A stretch of DNA of 64,000 bases from Fusobacterium massiliense (GCF_900095705.1 NZ_LT608327.1:248001-312000), one strand, 5' to 3'; positions 27,593 through 37,183 are shown, numbered from the stretch's first letter. A program made the numbers and translations. The notes: generated by a model not told the origin, from the letters alone.

Positions 27593-28683
27593 TGAAAAAA
27601 TTAGATATATATATAAGTAAATATTTTATAAAATATTTTTTAATGAATATAGTTGCATTTATGGGAATTTTTTTACTAGCCCAGATGTTTAGAATAATAA
27701 AGTATATAAATCAAGGTAAATTGGTAGGAATTTCACAAATATTTGACTATGTAGTTAATTTATTACCAAAAATGTTTGTTGAAACAACTCCTTTAGCAAT
27801 TTTACTTGCTGGTCTTATTACCATAAGTATAATGGCAAGTAACTTAGAAATAGTATCTTTAAAAACAGCAGGGATAAAATTTTCAAGAATAGTTAGAGCC
27901 CCCTTAATAATAGCTTTTGTTATATCTTTGTTTGTATTTTTTGTAAACAATTCTATATATACAAAGTCTTTAGCTAAAATTAATTTTTATAGAAAAGGAG
28001 AAGAAGGAGTTTCTTTAAAATTGCCTGTGACTAAAGATAATGCATTTTTAATTAATTCAACAGATAAACATATTTATTTAATGCAAAATATAAATAGAGA
28101 AAGTGGTATAGCAACAGATGTTGAAGTAATAACTTATGAAACAGAGATATCTGAACCAACTGAAGTTATAACTGCAAAAGAAGCAAAATATGATAATGAA
28201 AAAAAATCTTGGCTATTTAAAGATGTAAATATTTACAATGTATCAACAAAAGAAACGGTTACAAAAAAAGAATATCAATCTGAAAGGTATAGTGATGCCC
28301 CTGATAATTTTATAAGAATGTCAGCAGAAGACCCGAGAATGCTTACTATTAAAGAGCTAAAGAAAACTATAAAAGAGCAGGCTAATATAGGAGAAGATAC
28401 AAGAATTTATCTAGCAGAGCTAGCTAAAAGATATGCTTTTCCCTTTGCAAGTTTTATAGTAGCTTTTATAGGACTTTCAGTTAGTAGTAGATATGTTAGA
28501 GGAGGAAGAACAACTCTAAATTTAGTAATATGTGTTGTTGCAGGTTATGGATATTATATTGTATCAGGAGCTTTTGAAGCTATGAGCTTAAATGGAATAT
28601 TGAATCCTTTTATAGCAACATGGATACCTAATATAATATACCTTATAATAGGCTTGTATTTTATGAATAAAGCTGAATACTGA
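27592..28683 (+). CDS. lptG: LptF/LptG-family permease (second of pair)
   Basis: A 363-residue partner of the preceding permease with the same topology: N-terminal helices including KMFVETTPLAILLAGLI, a periplasmic beta-jellyroll-like middle (about 120-260) and C-terminal helices ending GLYFMNKAE. Its start LDIYISKYFIKYF resembles the LptG N-terminus. The two genes overlap by one base (TAATG). Presence of the pair next to LpxK elsewhere in the window indicates an LPS outer membrane. A dispersed repeat follows 15 bases after the stop, with no terminator. Confidence 0.85.
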   Translation: MKKLDIYISKYFIKYFLMNIVAFMGIFLLAQMFRIIKYINQGKLVGISQIFDYVVNLLPKMFVETTPLAILLAGLITISIMASNLEIVSLKTAGIKFSRIVRAPLIIAFVISLFVFFVNNSIYTKSLAKINFYRKGEEGVSLKLPVTKDNAFLINSTDKHIYLMQNINRESGIATDVEVITYETEISEPTEVITAKEAKYDNEKKSWLFKDVNIYNVSTKETVTKKEYQSERYSDAPDNFIRMSAEDPRMLTIKELKKTIKEQANIGEDTRIYLAELAKRYAFPFASFIVAFIGLSVSSRYVRGGRTTLNLVICVVAGYGYYIVSGAFEAMSLNGILNPFIATWIPNIIYLIIGLYFMNKAEY

Positions 28684-28698
28684 TGCATAGTTAAAAAA

Positions 28699-28803
28699 CT
28701 CTCTGATGTCCGTATTAGTTCGAAGAACCTATGTTCATTGAGTTCGTAGAACTCATACGGCTGTCAAGAGACTAATAACTATTTTAAATTATACTTTCCT
28801 ATA
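28699..28803 (-). repeat. Dispersed arm-plus-hairpin element, copy 4
   Basis: Hairpin 28699-28772, arm on the right 28773-28803 (reverse complement of TATAGGAAAGTATAATTTAA). Here the apical GAGC/GCTC pair of other copies is changed to GAAC/GTTC, a compensatory change. It is the only full copy without an intrinsic terminator beside its arm. It separates lptG from the M16 peptidase gene. Confidence 0.88.
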
Positions 28804-28830
28804 GAATAAATGAAAGAAGAAAGGAATAAA

Positions 28831-30063
28831 ATGGAAGAGATAAAATTAAGAAAACTTGAGAATGGAATCACATTAATAACTGAAAATATATCAGCTTTAA
28901 ATACTTTTAGTATGGGTTTTTTTATAAAGACTGGTGCAATAAACGAAGATAAAAATTTAAATGAAACAGGTATATCTCATTTTATTGAACATCTAATGTT
29001 TAAGGGGACAAAAAAAAGAACGGCAAAAGAAATTTCAGAATATGTTGATTTTGAAGGTGGAGCAATAAATGCTTATACTGCAAGAGATAAAACTTGCTAC
29101 TATATAAAAATGATGTCATCAAAGATTGATATAGCTATAGATGTTTTAACAGATATGTTGCTAAACTCAACTTTTGAAGAAGAAAATATCGAAAAAGAAA
29201 GAAATGTAATTATAGAAGAAATAAAAATGTATGATGATATTCCTGAGGAAGTTGTGCATGATAAAGCTATGGAGTTTGCAATAAAAGGAATTTTTTCAAA
29301 CTCAATTTCAGGAACTGCTGAAGATTTAAAAAAGATAACAAGAGAAGATATTATAAGATATTTAGAAAAAAATTATGTAGCAGAAAAAATGGTAATTGTT
29401 GTTTCTGGAAATATTGATGAAGAATATTTATACAACGAACTAAATGAAAAATTAAAGGATTTTAGAAGAATAAACGAGGACAGGGACTTAGATTTAAGTT
29501 ATGAAATAATGTCAGGAGAAAATATTGTAAAAAATCCATCAAATCAAATACATTTATGTCTTACAACAAGAGGAGTTTCAGTAGATTCTGAGATGAGATA
29601 TCCTGCTGCAATTATTTCAAATATTTTAGGTCAAGGAATGAGCTCTAGATTATTTCAAAATATTAGAGAAGAAAGAGGCCTAGCTTATTCAGTATACACA
29701 TATTTGAGCAGATTTATAAATTGTGGTTTAATGACAGTTTATGTTGGAACTACAAAAGAAGATTATAAAGAAGTTATTGAGCTAATAAAAAAAGAATTTT
29801 CTGAAATCAAAGAACATGGAATTTCAGAAAGAGAATTGGAAAAAGCTAAGAACAAATATGAAAGTGCTTTTACTTTTAGTTTAGAAAGTACAACTTCAAG
29901 AATGAATAGCATAGCAAGTTCATATTTAACTTATGGGAAAATTATAACTATTGATGAAGTAAAAGAAGAAATAAAAGCCGTAACACTTGAAGATGTGAAA
30001 AAGGCAGCTCAATTCTTATTTGATGAAAATTATTATTCAACAACAATAGTTGGGAATTTATAG
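28831..30063 (+). CDS. M16-family zinc metalloprotease
   Basis: A 410-residue processing-peptidase-like protein. The inverted zinc motif HFIEH lies at residues about 51-55 (GISHFIEHLMFKG), and the distal glutamate of the family is in ERNVIIEEIKMYDD about 75 residues later. A second, non-catalytic half contains the RGLAYSVYTYL stretch typical of M16B peptidases. No signal peptide, so it is cytoplasmic. The start is the ATG at 28831 with AAAGGA upstream rather than the ATG at 28810. dut follows after 17 bases, a common pairing. Confidence 0.9.
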   Translation: MEEIKLRKLENGITLITENISALNTFSMGFFIKTGAINEDKNLNETGISHFIEHLMFKGTKKRTAKEISEYVDFEGGAINAYTARDKTCYYIKMMSSKIDIAIDVLTDMLLNSTFEEENIEKERNVIIEEIKMYDDIPEEVVHDKAMEFAIKGIFSNSISGTAEDLKKITREDIIRYLEKNYVAEKMVIVVSGNIDEEYLYNELNEKLKDFRRINEDRDLDLSYEIMSGENIVKNPSNQIHLCLTTRGVSVDSEMRYPAAIISNILGQGMSSRLFQNIREERGLAYSVYTYLSRFINCGLMTVYVGTTKEDYKEVIELIKKEFSEIKEHGISERELEKAKNKYESAFTFSLESTTSRMNSIASSYLTYGKIITIDEVKEEIKAVTLEDVKKAAQFLFDENYYSTTIVGNL

Positions 30064-30080
30064 AATAGGAGAATTTAAAA

Positions 30081-30521
30081 ATGAAAAAAATTCAAGTAAA
30101 AGTTGTTAGAGAAGAAGGAGTAACTTTACCTAAGTATGAAACAGAAGGTTCAGCCGGTTTAGATGTTAGAGCTAATATAAAAGAACCAATAGTCTTAAAA
30201 AGTTTAGAAAAAGTCTTAATTCCCACAGGATTAAAAGTTGCAATTCCTGAAGGATATGAAATACAAGTTAGACCTAGAAGTGGATTAGCAATAAAACATG
30301 GAATAACTATGCTTAATTCTCCAGGTACTGTTGACAGTGATTATAGAGGAGAATTAAAAGTGATTGCTGTGAATTTAAGTAATGAAAGCTATACAATAGA
30401 ACCTAACGAAAGAATAGCACAATTAGTTTTGAATAAGGTTGAACAAATTGATTTTATTGAAGTTGCTGAGTTGGACGAAACAGAAAGAGGAGAAGGTGGC
30501 TTCGGACATACTGGAAAATAA
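30081..30521 (+). CDS. dut: dUTP diphosphatase
   Basis: A 146-residue trimeric dUTPase that hydrolyses dUTP to dUMP and keeps uracil out of DNA. All five family motifs are visible: AGLDVRA, PRSGLAIKHGI, GTVDSDYRGELKV (with the catalytic aspartate), ERIAQLVLN and the C-terminal RGEGGFGHTGK. Normal length. It is placed between an M16 protease and rodA with short gaps, probably one transcript. Confidence 0.97.
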   Translation: MKKIQVKVVREEGVTLPKYETEGSAGLDVRANIKEPIVLKSLEKVLIPTGLKVAIPEGYEIQVRPRSGLAIKHGITMLNSPGTVDSDYRGELKVIAVNLSNESYTIEPNERIAQLVLNKVEQIDFIEVAELDETERGEGGFGHTGK

Positions 30522-30542
30522 AATAATAGTGGAGAACAAATA

Positions 30543-31655
30543 ATGTTTAATAATAACACGCATTTAGAAAAAATTTTAAAATTTAATATATTTTTTATAC
30601 TAAATATAATTTTAATATTTATAATGAGCTTATCAACTATTTATAGTGCTACTTTAGAAAAAACAGGAAATTTTTTCTTCAAAGAATTATTATGGTTTGT
30701 CATAGCAAGTTTAGTATTTATAATGGTTTCATTGGTAGATTATAGAAAATATATGAAGTATTCTAATCAAATTTATATTTTTAATTTACTTATTTTAGCT
30801 TCTGTCTTAGTAATAGGAACTAAAAAATTAGGAGCAAGAAGATGGATAGATTTAGGAGGTATAGCTCTCCAACCATCTGAATTTGCAAAAATATTATTAA
30901 TTTTTACATTTTCAAGTTTTTTGGTAAAAAATTATTCGGATAGATATACAGGTTTTAGAGCTATGTTCTACAGTTTTTTACATATATTTCCAATATTTTT
31001 TTTGATAGCAGTAGAGCCTGATTTAGGTACATCTCTTGTTATTATATTAATCTATGGAGTTTTACTTTTTGTAAATAGATTGGAATGGAAATGTATAGCA
31101 ACGGTTTTTTTATCAATATTATTTATAGTGCCATTAGCCTATAAATTTTTATTGAAAGATTACCAAAAAGATAGAATAGATACATTTTTATCTCCAGAAG
31201 CAGACGCATTAGGAACTGGTTGGAATATAAGCCAATCTAAAATTGCAATAGGTTCAGGAGAGATATTTGGAAAAGGATTTTTAAACAATACTCAAGGAAA
31301 ACTAAGATTTTTACCGGAATCACATACAGACTTTATAGGTTCAGTATTTTTAGAAGAAAGAGGATTTATTGGAGGAACTATATTAATATTACTTTATATA
31401 GCTCTAATAGGACAAATACTATATATTGCAGATAAAACTGATGATAAATTTGGGAAGTATGTTTGTTATGGAATTGCAACAATTTTCTTTTTTCATATTT
31501 TTGTAAATATGGGAATGATAATGGGAATTATGCCAGTAACTGGGTTGCCTTTGTTACTTATGAGTTATGGAGGAAGCTCCTTAGTATTTTCCTTTTTTAT
31601 GTTAGGAATAGTTCAGAGTATAAAAATATACAGAAATAATGGTGGAAGCAGATGA
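30543..31655 (+). CDS. rodA: Rod-shape SEDS glycosyltransferase RodA
   Basis: A 370-residue SEDS-family protein with about ten membrane helices that polymerises lipid II for cell elongation. Family signatures include RRWIDLGGIALQPSEFAKI, EPDLGTSLVI, PESHTDFIGSVFLEERGFIG and LPLLLMSYGGSSLV. The absence of a long extension and the company of dut and a pseudouridine synthase favour RodA over FtsW. A rod/spindle cell shape fits Fusobacterium. Its stop overlaps the next start by four bases. Confidence 0.88.
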   Translation: MFNNNTHLEKILKFNIFFILNIILIFIMSLSTIYSATLEKTGNFFFKELLWFVIASLVFIMVSLVDYRKYMKYSNQIYIFNLLILASVLVIGTKKLGARRWIDLGGIALQPSEFAKILLIFTFSSFLVKNYSDRYTGFRAMFYSFLHIFPIFFLIAVEPDLGTSLVIILIYGVLLFVNRLEWKCIATVFLSILFIVPLAYKFLLKDYQKDRIDTFLSPEADALGTGWNISQSKIAIGSGEIFGKGFLNNTQGKLRFLPESHTDFIGSVFLEERGFIGGTILILLYIALIGQILYIADKTDDKFGKYVCYGIATIFFFHIFVNMGMIMGIMPVTGLPLLLMSYGGSSLVFSFFMLGIVQSIKIYRNNGGSR

Positions 31656-32524
31656 TAGAATTCATTATTGATGAAGAGTATGAGAATGTTAGAATAGATA
31701 GATTTTTAAGAAAAAATTTGAATATTTCACTTTCAGAAGTATATAAGTTGTTAAGAAAAGCTAAAATAAAAGTTAATAATAAAAAGGTTTCTCAAGATTA
31801 TAGAATACAGTTAAATGATATAATAGCAATTTATCTTCCTAATTCTTGTATTCAAACTAAAGAGATTAATTTTGTAGACTTAACATTAGATAGAAAAAAT
31901 AGTTTAGAAAAAATGATTGTATATGAAGATGAAAATTTATTTATTGTAAATAAGCCATTTGGAGAAATAGTTCATAGGGGTAGTGGACATGATATTTCCT
32001 TATTAGAAGAATATAGAGCATATTTTCAAAATATAAATGTAAATTTTGTAAACAGAATAGATAAATTAACTTCCGGACTTGTTATAGCAACAAAAAATAT
32101 TAGAACAGCTAGAGAAATAGCAACTGAAATTCAAAATGGGAATATTATAAAAAAATATTATATTTTAGTTCACGGAGATATAACAGAGGAAGAATTTACA
32201 ATTACTAATTTTTTAAAAAAAGAAGATGAAAAAGTCGTTGTATCAGATGTTGAATTAGAGGGTTACAAAATAGCAATAACTTATTATAAAAAAATAGAAA
32301 ACATAAAAAATAAATATAGTTTATTGGAAGCTACTTTAGAAACTGGAAGAACTCATCAGTTGAGAGTGCAGTTGTCAAACAAAGGACATTCAATAGTTGG
32401 TGATACTAAGTATGGAATAAATGATAATGAAGAAAAAATGTATTTATTTTCATACTATTTAAAAATAAATATTTATAATATTGAAATAAACTTAGAAATA
32501 CCAAAATTTTTCATGGATAAATAA
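31652..32524 (+). CDS. RluA-family pseudouridine synthase
   Basis: A 290-residue RNA-modifying enzyme with an N-terminal S4 RNA-binding domain (residues about 12-70) and a RluA-type catalytic domain. The catalytic aspartate lies in NRIDKLTSG, matching the family RLD-x-x-TSG motif, and LETGRTHQLRVQLSNKGHSIVGD-like downstream residues (shown here only in part) complete the active site. The substrate uridine in 23S rRNA or tRNA is not deducible. The ATGA overlap with rodA shows tight coupling. Confidence 0.88.
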   Translation: MIEFIIDEEYENVRIDRFLRKNLNISLSEVYKLLRKAKIKVNNKKVSQDYRIQLNDIIAIYLPNSCIQTKEINFVDLTLDRKNSLEKMIVYEDENLFIVNKPFGEIVHRGSGHDISLLEEYRAYFQNINVNFVNRIDKLTSGLVIATKNIRTAREIATEIQNGNIIKKYYILVHGDITEEEFTITNFLKKEDEKVVVSDVELEGYKIAITYYKKIENIKNKYSLLEATLETGRTHQLRVQLSNKGHSIVGDTKYGINDNEEKMYLFSYYLKINIYNIEINLEIPKFFMDK

Positions 32525-32545
32525 AATTAAATGAAGGAGGGAAAA

Positions 32546-33838
32546 ATGGAATTTTTGGCAAAATTTTTTAAAGTATCTGAAAGAAACAGTACAATTTCTC
32601 GTGAGGTGATGGGAGGAATTACAACATTTTTAGCAATGTCGTATATTATAATTGTTAACCCTTCGATACTTGCACTTTCTGGAATGGAAAAGGGAGCTTT
32701 GATAACAATAACTTGTTTAGCATCATTTTTAGGAACATTTATAGCTGGAGTATGGGCTAATTCACCTATAGCTCTTGCACCTGGAATGGGGCTTAATGCT
32801 TTCTTTACTTATACGCTTGTAATGGAAAGAGGAGTACCTTGGGAGACAGGTTTAGGAATTGTATTTTTATCAGGAGTTTTCTTTTTGATTTTATCTATAG
32901 GTGGAATAAGAGAAAGAATAGCTAATTCAATTCCAGTACCATTAAGACTAGCAGTTGGTGGAGGAATTGGTCTATTTATAGCTTTTATAGGTTTAAAATC
33001 TATGGGTATTATAGTTGCAAACCAAGCAACATTTGTTGGTATAGGAGAATTTACTAAAACAACTTGTATTTCACTTATAGGTTTATTTATTATAGCTGTA
33101 ATGGAAATAAAACAAATGAAAGGTGGAATATTGATAGGAATAATAGTAACCACTGTTTTAGCAGTAGTTATAGGAGATGTAACTTTACCTACTCAAATGA
33201 TATCATTACCTCCAAGTCCATTACCAATAATGTTTAAATTAGATATTTTATCAGCTATGAAATTAACATTAGTTGGACCTATATTTTCATTTATGTTTGT
33301 TGATTTATTTGACTCACTAGGAACTTTAATTAGTTGCTCAAAAGAAATGGGACTTGTAAATGAAAAAGGAGAAGTTAAAAATTTGGGAAGAATGCTATAT
33401 GTCGATGCAACTTCAACAATTTTTGGTTCTGTAATGGGAACATCAACTGTAACAGCTTTTGTTGAATCAGCAGCTGGAATTATGGTTGGAGCTAGAACAG
33501 GTCTTGCAGCACTAATAACTTCTTTAGGTTTCTTGCTTGCATTATTTTTCACTCCTTTAATAAGTATAGTTCCTGGGTATGCAACAGCTCCAGCACTTAT
33601 CATTGTAGGAATTTTTATGTTTAGACAAATGGCTTCTTTAGATTTTAAAGACTTTAGAATATTATTGCCAGCGTTCATTACAACATTTACTATGCCACTA
33701 ACTTATAGTATTAGTACAGGTTTAGCTTTAGGATTCCTATCATATATAATTATACATTTTTTAATAGGAGATTTTAAAAAGTTAAATATTCCTTTATTAT
33801 TTATTGGATTAGTGTCATTATTACATCTACTTGTTTAA
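32546..33838 (+). CDS. AzgA-type purine (guanine/hypoxanthine) permease
   Basis: A 430-residue membrane protein of the NCS2/AzgA group with 12-14 helices that imports purine bases. Family patterns are GITTFLAMSYIIIVNPSIL near the N-terminus, ANSPIALAPGMGLNAFFTYT (substrate site helix) and LFDSLGTLISCSKEMG. The start is the ATG at 32546, directly after GGAGGG; the ATG at 32531 overlaps that site. Substrate specificity is inferred from the AzgA resemblance. No purine riboswitch is visible in front of it. Confidence 0.85.
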   Translation: MEFLAKFFKVSERNSTISREVMGGITTFLAMSYIIIVNPSILALSGMEKGALITITCLASFLGTFIAGVWANSPIALAPGMGLNAFFTYTLVMERGVPWETGLGIVFLSGVFFLILSIGGIRERIANSIPVPLRLAVGGGIGLFIAFIGLKSMGIIVANQATFVGIGEFTKTTCISLIGLFIIAVMEIKQMKGGILIGIIVTTVLAVVIGDVTLPTQMISLPPSPLPIMFKLDILSAMKLTLVGPIFSFMFVDLFDSLGTLISCSKEMGLVNEKGEVKNLGRMLYVDATSTIFGSVMGTSTVTAFVESAAGIMVGARTGLAALITSLGFLLALFFTPLISIVPGYATAPALIIVGIFMFRQMASLDFKDFRILLPAFITTFTMPLTYSISTGLALGFLSYIIIHFLIGDFKKLNIPLLFIGLVSLLHLLV

Positions 33839-33884
33839 TTTTAGATTAAAATAATATAAAAAGTTTAAAAAAAATTATTTTTGC

Positions 33885-33913
33885 TTGACTTTAATAGATA
33901 TTTATAGTAAAAT
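33885..33913 (+). promoter_or_regulatory. Promoter of the HU gene
   Basis: TTGACT (33885-33890) and TAAAAT (33908-33913) are 17 bases apart in an otherwise AT-only stretch, about 70 bases before the HU start codon. Confidence 0.65.
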
Positions 33914-33985
33914 TCGAAAGAAAACTAAGGTTATCATAGTTTTAAAAACATTTAATAACTAATTAATATAATGGAGGGATTTTAA

Positions 33986-34294
33986 ATGACAAAAAAAGAA
34001 TTTATCAATGTATTTGCTGAAAAAGGTGGATTGAAAAAAAATGAAGCTGAAAGATTAGTAGGAGCTTTCTTAGAAACTGTTGAAGAAGCTCTAGTAAAAG
34101 GAGAATTAGTAAGATTCATAGGATTTGGTTCTTGGGAAGTAAAAGAAAGAGCTGCAAGAGAAGTAATGAATCCACAAACTCAAAAGAAAATTAAAGTAGG
34201 AGCTAAAAAAGTAGTTAAATTTAAAGTTGGACAAACTTTAGCTGATAAAGTTGCTGCAAATGCAACTGCTAAAAAAGCAACTAAGAAAAAATAA
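33986..34294 (+). CDS. hup: HU-family nucleoid DNA-binding protein
   Basis: A 102-residue histone-like protein that bends and compacts DNA as a dimer. It starts MTKKEFINVFAEKGGLKKNE and carries the beta-arm DNA-binding core with GFGSWEVKERAAREVMNPQT and VKFKVGQTLADKV. The C-terminal 12 residues are an Ala/Lys extension beyond the usual 90. It is a single gene with its own promoter, a GGAGGG site and a strong terminator, consistent with high expression. Confidence 0.95.
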   Translation: MTKKEFINVFAEKGGLKKNEAERLVGAFLETVEEALVKGELVRFIGFGSWEVKERAAREVMNPQTQKKIKVGAKKVVKFKVGQTLADKVAANATAKKATKKK

Positions 34295-34310
34295 TAACTT
34301 AAAATAAAAA

Positions 34311-34338
34311 AAGCACTGTGTTTCACAGTGCTTTTTTT
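34311..34338 (+). terminator. Intrinsic terminator of hup
   Basis: AAGCACTGTG-TTT-CACAGTGCTT is a perfect 10-bp stem followed by TTTTT. A dispersed element arm starts at 34343, right after it. Confidence 0.92.
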
Positions 34339-34342
34339 ATTC

Positions 34343-34446
34343 TATAAGAAAGTATAAAAATAAATAGCAAAATTAGTCTCTGATGTCCGTATTACTCTGG
34401 AGAGCATTTCGGTGAGCTCGGAAGAGTCATACGGCTGTCAGGAGAC
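34343..34446 (+). repeat. Dispersed arm-plus-hairpin element, copy 5 (71-nt subtype)
   Basis: Arm 34343-34375 (TATAAGAAAGTATAAAAATA), hairpin 34376-34446. It is the same apical subtype as copy 3 (ACTCT/AGAGT, loop ATTTCGGT). Its inner pair is GAGC/GCTC where copy 3 has GAGC/GCTT. Confidence 0.88.
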
Positions 34447-34537
34447 TATATTTATATAAAGAAAATCTAAAACTTTTAATATATTTCATAAATTAAAATA
34501 TTTTATAAAAAAAAATTATCTCTATTAAATAATTTAC

Positions 34538-34566
34538 TTGAAAAATATTCAATAATTATGTATGAT
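34538..34566 (+). promoter_or_regulatory. Promoter of the DUF2318 / ABC / FMN-lipoprotein cluster
   Basis: TTGAAA (34538-34543) and TATGAT (34561-34566) with 17-base spacing, ending 31 bases before the first gene. Immediately upstream, AAATTAT (34513-34519) and ATAATTT (34529-34535) form an inverted repeat spaced by nine bases that could be an operator; a metal-responsive repressor would fit, but it is not a clear Fur box. Confidence 0.6.
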
Positions 34567-34597
34567 ACATTTAAAATATTATTATGGAGGTGTGTTG

Positions 34598-35887
34598 ATG
34601 TTAAAATTTTATATCGATGTGGTAAATTATCTTACTATATTTGCATTTTTAATTGGAATTTTAACTGCACTATTAATAAAAAATAAAAATACTTTTATAA
34701 GTATAAGTGTAGGGATACTTTCAATAATTGGACTGGGAAGTTCAATAGCAATGACAGTATTTAAACAATTATACCCACAGAAAATGGTAAAGATTTCATT
34801 ATTATATAATAGAAGGTCTTTGGCTATTGGAATGATTTTTATATTAATAGTTTTATTGGTTGAGATAATAGGAGTGCTTTTTAAAGAAGAAAAAGGAAGA
34901 AAAATGATAAAATCCTTATCCTATGTATCCATAGTTTTTATGACGATTGCTATATGGTTGTTAGCTTTTACAATTTTTCCACAAGTTTATGCTATGACAA
35001 AAGAATTTGTAGCTTTTGGAGAAGATTCTTTTGGAACACAATCATTATTGAGGTTAGGAGGATATTTACTAGGTTTAATAACAGTATTTTTAATTAGTCT
35101 TTCTGTTCAAAAAATATATTTTAAATTGAGTGAAATGAAAGGAAAACTATTTTCGTTATTTATAATATTGATAGCAAGTTTTGACTTTTTTTTGAGAGGA
35201 ATAGCTGCACTTGCAAGGCTTAGAATATTAAGAGCAAACAATGAATTTGTTTTTAATGTAATGATACTTGAAGATAAAGGTGGAACATATATAATATCTT
35301 TATTTGTTATATTAGCAGTAGTATTTTCTTTCTATCTATTTAGAAGTAGTTTAAAGGTAATAGGAACATTCAAAAATAATGCTATGCTTAGAAAAGAAAA
35401 AGCAAGATTGAAAAATAATAGAAGCTGGGCTATGACTTTAATATTTTTCTCGGTTATTACAGTGTTTTCTGTAACTGTAGTACATGCCCATATAAATAAA
35501 CCTGTGGAACTTACTCCAGCTCAACCATATCGAGAAGAAGGAAATACTATTATAATTCCTTTAACTGATGTTGAAGATGGACATTTACACAGATTTTCAT
35601 ATATTTCAGAAGGACATAATGTAAGATTTATTGTTGTAAAGAAACCTAAAGGTGGAAGTTATGGAGTAGGACTAGATGCCTGTGATATTTGTGGACTTGC
35701 TGGATATTACGAAAGAAATGATGAAGTTGTTTGTAAGCGTTGTGATGTGGTAATGAATAAATCTACCATTGGTTTTAAAGGTGGATGTAACCCAGTGCCA
35801 TTTGAGTATGAAATAAGAGATAAAAAAATTATGATAGATAAATCGGTTCTTGATAAAGAAAAGGATCGTTTTCCAGTAGGTGATTAA
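34598..35887 (+). CDS. DUF2318 membrane protein (predicted metal-binding, iron-uptake linked)
   Basis: A 429-residue protein with eight membrane helices (first near residue 10, last about 285-305) and a C-terminal domain predicted outside the inner membrane. That domain matches DUF2318: GHLHRFSY, then cysteines at 362, 365, 379, 382 and 397 in CDICG, CKRC and GGCNP. The cysteine pairs suggest metal or Fe-S binding. DUF2318 proteins accompany FTR1/P19-type iron systems and FtsX-like permeases in several bacteria; here no FTR1 or P19 gene is present. The start at 34598 has GGAGG seven bases upstream. First gene of the cluster. Confidence 0.82.
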   Translation: MLKFYIDVVNYLTIFAFLIGILTALLIKNKNTFISISVGILSIIGLGSSIAMTVFKQLYPQKMVKISLLYNRRSLAIGMIFILIVLLVEIIGVLFKEEKGRKMIKSLSYVSIVFMTIAIWLLAFTIFPQVYAMTKEFVAFGEDSFGTQSLLRLGGYLLGLITVFLISLSVQKIYFKLSEMKGKLFSLFIILIASFDFFLRGIAALARLRILRANNEFVFNVMILEDKGGTYIISLFVILAVVFSFYLFRSSLKVIGTFKNNAMLRKEKARLKNNRSWAMTLIFFSVITVFSVTVVHAHINKPVELTPAQPYREEGNTIIIPLTDVEDGHLHRFSYISEGHNVRFIVVKKPKGGSYGVGLDACDICGLAGYYERNDEVVCKRCDVVMNKSTIGFKGGCNPVPFEYEIRDKKIMIDKSVLDKEKDRFPVGD

Positions 35888-35888
35888 T

Positions 35889-37169
35889 ATGTTTTGGAGA
35901 ATGGTAAGAGGAACATTATTTAGGCAAAGAAGTAAAATGCTTATGATAGCATTTACAGTTGCACTTGGAGTATCTTTAGCAACGGCGATGATGAATGTTA
36001 TGCTTGGAGTTGGAGATAAAGTAAATAAAGAATTAAAAACATATGGTGCTAATATAACAGTAATGCATAAAGACGCATCAATATTAGATGACTTATATGG
36101 TATTAGTGGTGAAACAGTTTCAAATAAATTTTTAATAGAATCTGAAATACCTAAAATAAAACAAATATTTTGGGGATTTGCAATTTTAGATTTTGCTCCT
36201 TATTTAGAAAGAACAGGAGAAATAGAAGGAATTAGTAATAAAATAAAAATCTATGGTACTTGGTTTGATAAACACATGGTTATGCCGACAGGAGAAGAAG
36301 TAGATGCCGGTATAAAAAATCTTAAAACTTGGTGGGAAGTTAAAGGAGAATGGCTAAGTGAAGATGATTTAGATAAAGTTATGCTAGGTAGTCTTATAGC
36401 AGGTAAATATAATATAAATATTGGGGATAAAATAAAAGTTAAAGGCTCAAAGAGTGAAAAAGAACTTATTGTAAAAGGAATTATAAATTCTGGTGGAGAT
36501 GATGACCAAACAATTTATATGAATTTAAAAAATGTTCAAGATTTATATGGCTTAGAAGATAAGGTATCTATGCTTGAAGTTTCGGCTCTAACAACTCCTG
36601 ATAATGATTTAGCAAAAAAAGCCGCTCAAGATCCGAATAGTTTAACTATATCTGAGTATGAAACTTGGTATTGTACAGCTTATGTAAGTACAATAAGTTA
36701 TCAAATCCAAGAAGTTTTATCAGATAGTGTAGCAAAACCAAATAGACAAGTTGCAGAGTCTGAAGGGACTATACTTAACAAAACAGAATTATTGATGTTA
36801 TTGATTTGTATATTGAGTTCATTTGCTTCTGCACTAGGAATTTCAAATTTAATCACAGCTTCAGTTATAGAAAGAAGTCAAGAAATTGGACTTATAAAGG
36901 CTATCGGTGGAACAAGTAGAAGAATAATAATACTTATTCTTACAGAGGTTGTATTAACGGGGATATTAGGAGGAATTTTTGGATATATTGCAGGAATAGG
37001 GTTTACACAAATAATTGGTAAAACTGTATTTTCATCATATATAAGTCCAGCAGTTATAGTTATACCAATAGATATTGCTCTTGTATTTGCAGTTACAATA
37101 CTTGGAAGTATTCCAGCTATTAAGTATTTGTTAACTTTAAAACCAACAGAAGTTTTACATGGAAGATAA
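35889..37169 (+). CDS. FtsX/MacB-like ABC permease 1
   Basis: A 426-residue protein with one N-terminal membrane helix (about 16-40), a large extracytoplasmic MacB-type domain (about 45-290) and three C-terminal helices, the FtsX-like permease plan. The conserved SQEIGLIKAIGGTSRRII stretch between helices is the ATPase-coupling region. Such proteins are usually mechanotransmitters or extruders, not classical importers. The ATG at 35889 is preferred because AGGTGAT lies just upstream; a GTG at 35880 overlaps the previous stop. Confidence 0.85.
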   Translation: MFWRMVRGTLFRQRSKMLMIAFTVALGVSLATAMMNVMLGVGDKVNKELKTYGANITVMHKDASILDDLYGISGETVSNKFLIESEIPKIKQIFWGFAILDFAPYLERTGEIEGISNKIKIYGTWFDKHMVMPTGEEVDAGIKNLKTWWEVKGEWLSEDDLDKVMLGSLIAGKYNINIGDKIKVKGSKSEKELIVKGIINSGGDDDQTIYMNLKNVQDLYGLEDKVSMLEVSALTTPDNDLAKKAAQDPNSLTISEYETWYCTAYVSTISYQIQEVLSDSVAKPNRQVAESEGTILNKTELLMLLICILSSFASALGISNLITASVIERSQEIGLIKAIGGTSRRIIILILTEVVLTGILGGIFGYIAGIGFTQIIGKTVFSSYISPAVIVIPIDIALVFAVTILGSIPAIKYLLTLKPTEVLHGR

Positions 37170-37183
37170 GAATAGGAGGAAAA

